Below, piece by piece: positions 60,501 through 64,000 of a stretch of DNA of 64,000 nucleotides. The notes below the pieces were generated by a model. That model ran no database searches, was not told where the DNA came from, and saw only the letters and a list, made by a program, of their open reading frames with translations. The DNA is from Pithys albifrons albifrons (lineage: Eukaryota; Chordata; Aves; Passeriformes; Thamnophilidae): contig NC_092460.1 of the NCBI RefSeq assembly GCF_047495875.1, forward strand, positions 8,236,520 through 8,300,519. Direction: 5' to 3'. Position 1 is the stretch's first letter; each line of letters starts with the position of its first letter. The position numbers were made by a program, and so were the translations under genes.

Positions 60501-63500
60501 AGTATCATAGGAAAATGAGGACAGGAAAAAGGCTAGGGAAAGGCAGATGACAGAAAAAAGAAGGTGGACAAAACTTTGAGAGAGTATTTGTGCTGAAGAG
60601 CACACCACTAGTAAAACCGCCCATCTGAAAAACTAATCTGCAAGCAAGACTAGGGATTTCTGACACAGAACGACAGCTAATTTAATATTTATGGTCTAAA
60701 TTTGCCAGCTGACTACACAGCTCTCCACAAAATTAAAAATCCTCTTCTCCCAATCCTTTGAGATCCTATCCTGCACCAGAGCCCAAATACCCATTTACAT
60801 CACATACGGTATTGAACTCAGGCATTATACAAGACATAATAATTTTTGGAAGGGTATTCAAATAATTAAACAGTTAAGAAATTACAACACATGCCCAGAT
60901 GAGCTACCTTCAAGTCCTCCCCCTTCATCAGCTGTGAGATCAGAGAGCACCCAGGTGGCTAGTGCAGAAAGCTCCTTAATTGCAAATCATGAGTGGATAA
61001 GTCTTAGCTTAACTCAGCACAAACACTTTCCATGCTTCCTGGTTCCATCTTCCTGTGGTCCCTGGAGAACAGTGAAGGTGATGGTGAAACCTTATTTGTG
61101 ATGACACTTGGCCCTGTGACACTTGGTAGCTAATTACTCTCCTGGTGACCTCTGACAGGGTTAGAGGCACCAGACCTTCCCCTCCTGCTTTCATCAATAT
61201 TCACAACAGCTGTCTTGGATACACTCAGCAATTTTACAGATGACTGAGTGGGATTACTCATCAGTATTTTCTCCTGCAAGAGAACGAGCTCCCTGGTTAT
61301 ATGCATTACCACTCTAAACTTCAATGTCTTCAGGCAAAAACAGGGCAGACAAAACTATAGGTGGTATCTTAAAATGGTTTAAAAATTATGCACAGTTTTA
61401 AAAACCAAAGGGAAAACTGACGTATTCATTTTCTTCTGCCTGAGTCAACTATTTGTGTAATGCAACATTCATAACAAAGGCGAGAAAATCACAGAGGAAA
61501 ACAAAGATATGCCTTTTCCAATCAAATAGTACCTTAGGCAGTTCCTATAAAATGTGTACTTCCAATGCCCTAAACATCATGTAATATTAAAAAGAAACCT
61601 TGAAACTTTCTCACAGAAGGAAGCTGGATTTAGGCAGGTGAAGAGCTGTTCTGTAATCACAAGAGCTGCAGCAATCAATGAAGATTGCCTCTTACTAGAG
61701 AGCAGCTTTTAGTAGCAGCTCCAAGAACTCTAAATTGGGCATCCTTGATATTATCATTTCAGGACATGAATTCCCTTTGGGATGATGTACCTTAAGAAAG
61801 GAAAGAATAAAAATAGGGTGGCACACTGGGAGGTTAAAATAGAGGCAATTTTAAACACAAAGTGTAATTCATCTGGATTGGAAATAGCGTTACAGGAAAA
61901 CCAAAACAGATAATCCAGCCTAGCAGGGGAGAGCAGGAACAGAGAGACAGCAGTCTCTCTTTGGAATATTCACCTGAATGTCCCTAATTACTCCCACCTA
62001 ATTACTCTCAAAATGGAAGACCTCCGCTCTTCCCTTTGCAAAAATATTCTTTCCTTCATCCAAATTATCAGGACGCTGAACTGACAGATGGTTTAGGTAT
62101 CCCAAGCTGCAGCCCAGGATCTAAGATGAACATAAAAATCTGCTAAAAATGTAAGCACAGCTTTTTCATCTCTTTTGATGTCCCTGCCCATCTTTAGGCA
62201 GAAACGCCAGTTTGTTAAATGTAATAAAATACTCAATGGGAAGCTCCATCTTTCTCAACACACACGTCCACGTGCACCTGGACTAAAGCTGCATGGGAGA
62301 ACTAGGAAGATTTCCCAACACTGCTGGATATAATTCATGTTTAGCTTATTTGGGGCCAAGATAAAATATTAAAAATGTGATTATTTCCTTTCTCTCTTAA
62401 TCACTGTGTATTTGGAGGGTGGGCATTTTTCACTGGCCACTTCAACAAGAAACAGCTACTTAAAAATTTTTATGGTCTCTCTGCTAACTCTGTTTAAAAC
62501 ACAATTAGAAACGGCATTACACCTTTGGAAGCACAGTGCAAAGGAAAAGAAAAGAGTAGCTGGCACCAGAAGCAGAGAAGCAAATCATTGAGTACCTGGT
62601 AGATAATGAGAATGCGGAAAATACACTAGTTAATGCTAGTGCTCTGACAGGGCTCTGTACATCACCTCATCACGCTAATAGAGACAGACCGGGTGGCAGC
62701 CAGCTGGTCCTTCCTCCCCACCCATTTCCCTGAAAGCAAAGATTTGTAAGCCGCCAAATAATAAACCTGGACAGAAGTCTTGAGGATCATTAATCTCGCT
62801 ATCAATCAACCCATTTGGAGATTTGCTTCTTGCTGTCGCTGATGCTAATCTGGGACTGACTCGAGAGCTCTGGGGAAGCCTGGAGTATGCGTGTCTGAGG
62901 AATTGCTATAATGAGTTTCTTGCATTCAAAGGTTAACAAATGTGACAAGGAAACACAAATATCGGGACAATGAACTGCCATCCACTGAACCAAATCACAG
63001 AGAAATACCATGTTGTGTATTCTGCTGTGGTATGTGGAATACAACTCTAACTAGCTCTGGAAAAATGCTGGAGTGAGATGCCAGGAGATGTGCAGGCACC
63101 ACTTACCTGCTGTGATAGCTACCCTGGGCTCAGCTCTGCACTGCTCTGCACTAACAGAGTGGTGCTGCAGAGAAATGAGTTGTGTTTGCTGAAGAGTGCT
63201 TTGGTTAAATCAGGCAGTCAGTGTGGTGTGAACAAATCCACTGGGCTCCCTTCGCCAGACCCCACAGACCCACAGCAATTAATGTATCACAGTAAAAAGC
63301 TCCCACATCAGTAGGACCCTTCCAGGAGCATCTGCATTAAATTGTAGTATTTTCCATGAGAATGTTTCTATAAAAGAAATAGCATCAACAACAACAATAT
63401 AAGCAAATCCCAAGGTAATTAAACTACAAGAAAAATCTTATTAATACCAAAAAAGCTGATAGCAGCATTAAGCATATATAGGCATTGTAAAGAAGCACAG

Positions 63501-64000
63501 AAAATGAAACAATGTATATTTTAAACTAGCATCTCCACAGATCAAATAAGACACATGAAAAAGTCTAGAAATATTATAAGCAAGTAATGGAGGTAGAATC
63601 CACTACACCATGAGGCAGAGGGGACCAAGAGGGATGATCCTGACAGTGTGTGAAATGAAGTGAGGAAGAGTTCCCTTTTCAAAATATTTATTAAGAAAAG
63701 GACATCTTCAAAGTTTCAGGCCTATAACTCATTCAAGGCTTCTTGAATTTTAGTGCCGAGGAAATACATATTTCTTATGCAAAAAGGACTCAAAGTATGA
63801 GGCATATCAGAAAAATTACCACAATGTCTATTAGCAGGCACCCAATTATACTGAAGAGTCAAGAACTGAAAAATCATAAAGTAACACATGTAGAAGACAT
63901 TTTGCTTTTAAAAATCAGTTGAAATTATTGTGAAAATTAGACACAAAAAATAAAAACTGCTTTCATCCTCATGACAAACTCTTTTTCAGTAACTATGCAC
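54588..64000 (-). other. PTPRG intronic sequence upstream of inferred exon 15
   Basis: At least 9.4 kb with no PTPRG exon found. I looked for the hydrophobic transmembrane exon ending YWR with an AG/GT donor, and for the human-type 29-residue cassette, and saw neither. The stretch 62.64-62.99 kb is rich in developmental transcription factor motifs and is reported as a candidate element. Confidence 0.75.
62640..62990. promoter_or_regulatory. Candidate intronic regulatory element
   Basis: Within 350 bp there is a CAGCTG E-box (62701-62706), ATTAATCT near 62789, a PBX-like ATCAATCA (62801-62808), GCTAATCT near 62843, and a TCF/LEF-like TTCAAAGG (62925-62932), plus more CpG than the surrounding intron. 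It has no open frame or repeat similarity that I recognise. Function is inferred from motif density only. Confidence 0.3.

Noticed and set aside
54588..64000. Possible transmembrane exon or the 29-residue cassette exon of PTPRG
   Set aside because: No minus-strand stretch matches the expected hydrophobic helix ending in YWR with a phase-matched donor, nor the basic cassette. A hydrophobic run in the open frame at 56118-56357 does not resemble it and lacks fitting splice sites.
1..64000. CRISPR arrays, bacterial operons or phage-like systems
   Set aside because: The window is a vertebrate gene with spliced exons, large introns and LINE/SINE relics. No regularly spaced repeats or prokaryotic gene layout are present.

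Overview
This is a vertebrate genomic window, probably from a bird or another sauropsid. It holds the 3' half of one gene on the minus strand: PTPRG, the receptor-type tyrosine-protein phosphatase gamma. The evidence is 16 consecutive exons with GT...AG borders on the minus strand (transcription runs from high to low coordinates). They join without a frame break into a 653-residue C-terminal segment that ends in the gene's characteristic ESLV tail. The bird/sauropsid guess rests on a degraded CR1-type LINE, MIR/CORE-SINE-like relics and the absence of recognisable Alu or L1. The species cannot be named from this sequence.

Layout, right to left (the direction of transcription). 54588-64000 is intron; the transmembrane exon and the ectodomain exons are not seen and should lie beyond the window. 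54496-54587 encodes the juxtamembrane segment and 42151-42242 the helical lead-in to the first phosphatase domain, followed by introns of about 12.3 and 9.9 kb. From 32243 to 27423 a tight cluster of seven exons encodes the membrane-proximal catalytic domain D1 (KNRY loop, WPD loop, [10 protein letters not shown] signature); some introns here are only 220-390 bp. From 25657 to 16339 seven exons encode the linker and the membrane-distal domain D2. D2 keeps the PTP fold but has lost the catalytic Cys, the signature Arg and the WPD Asp. The stop codon is at 16339-16341. A long AT-rich 3' UTR follows, probably to about 11205, where an AATAAA signal lies on the minus strand. It contains a very regular G-quadruplex motif and several microRNA/Pumilio-type seed matches.

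1 to about 11204 appears intergenic (3' flank). I found no exon of a neighbouring gene there, only a TG microsatellite, low-complexity tracts and one or two moderately long but unassigned open frames near 5.7-6.2 and 8.8-9.1 kb. The introns carry a roughly 1.2 kb CR1-like LINE fragment (37.68-38.87 kb, antisense to PTPRG), two MIR-like SINE relics (18.1 and 31.3 kb), short AT-rich tandem repeats, and several stretches rich in homeodomain-, PBX- and TCF-like motifs that are candidate regulatory elements.

I did not find a new multi-gene system. The points most worth a second look are the disarmed D2 domain next to an intact D1, the G-quadruplex near the predicted end of the UTR, the candidate intronic regulatory elements, the old CR1 copy, and an unassigned 112-codon minus-strand open frame at 8.8-9.1 kb.
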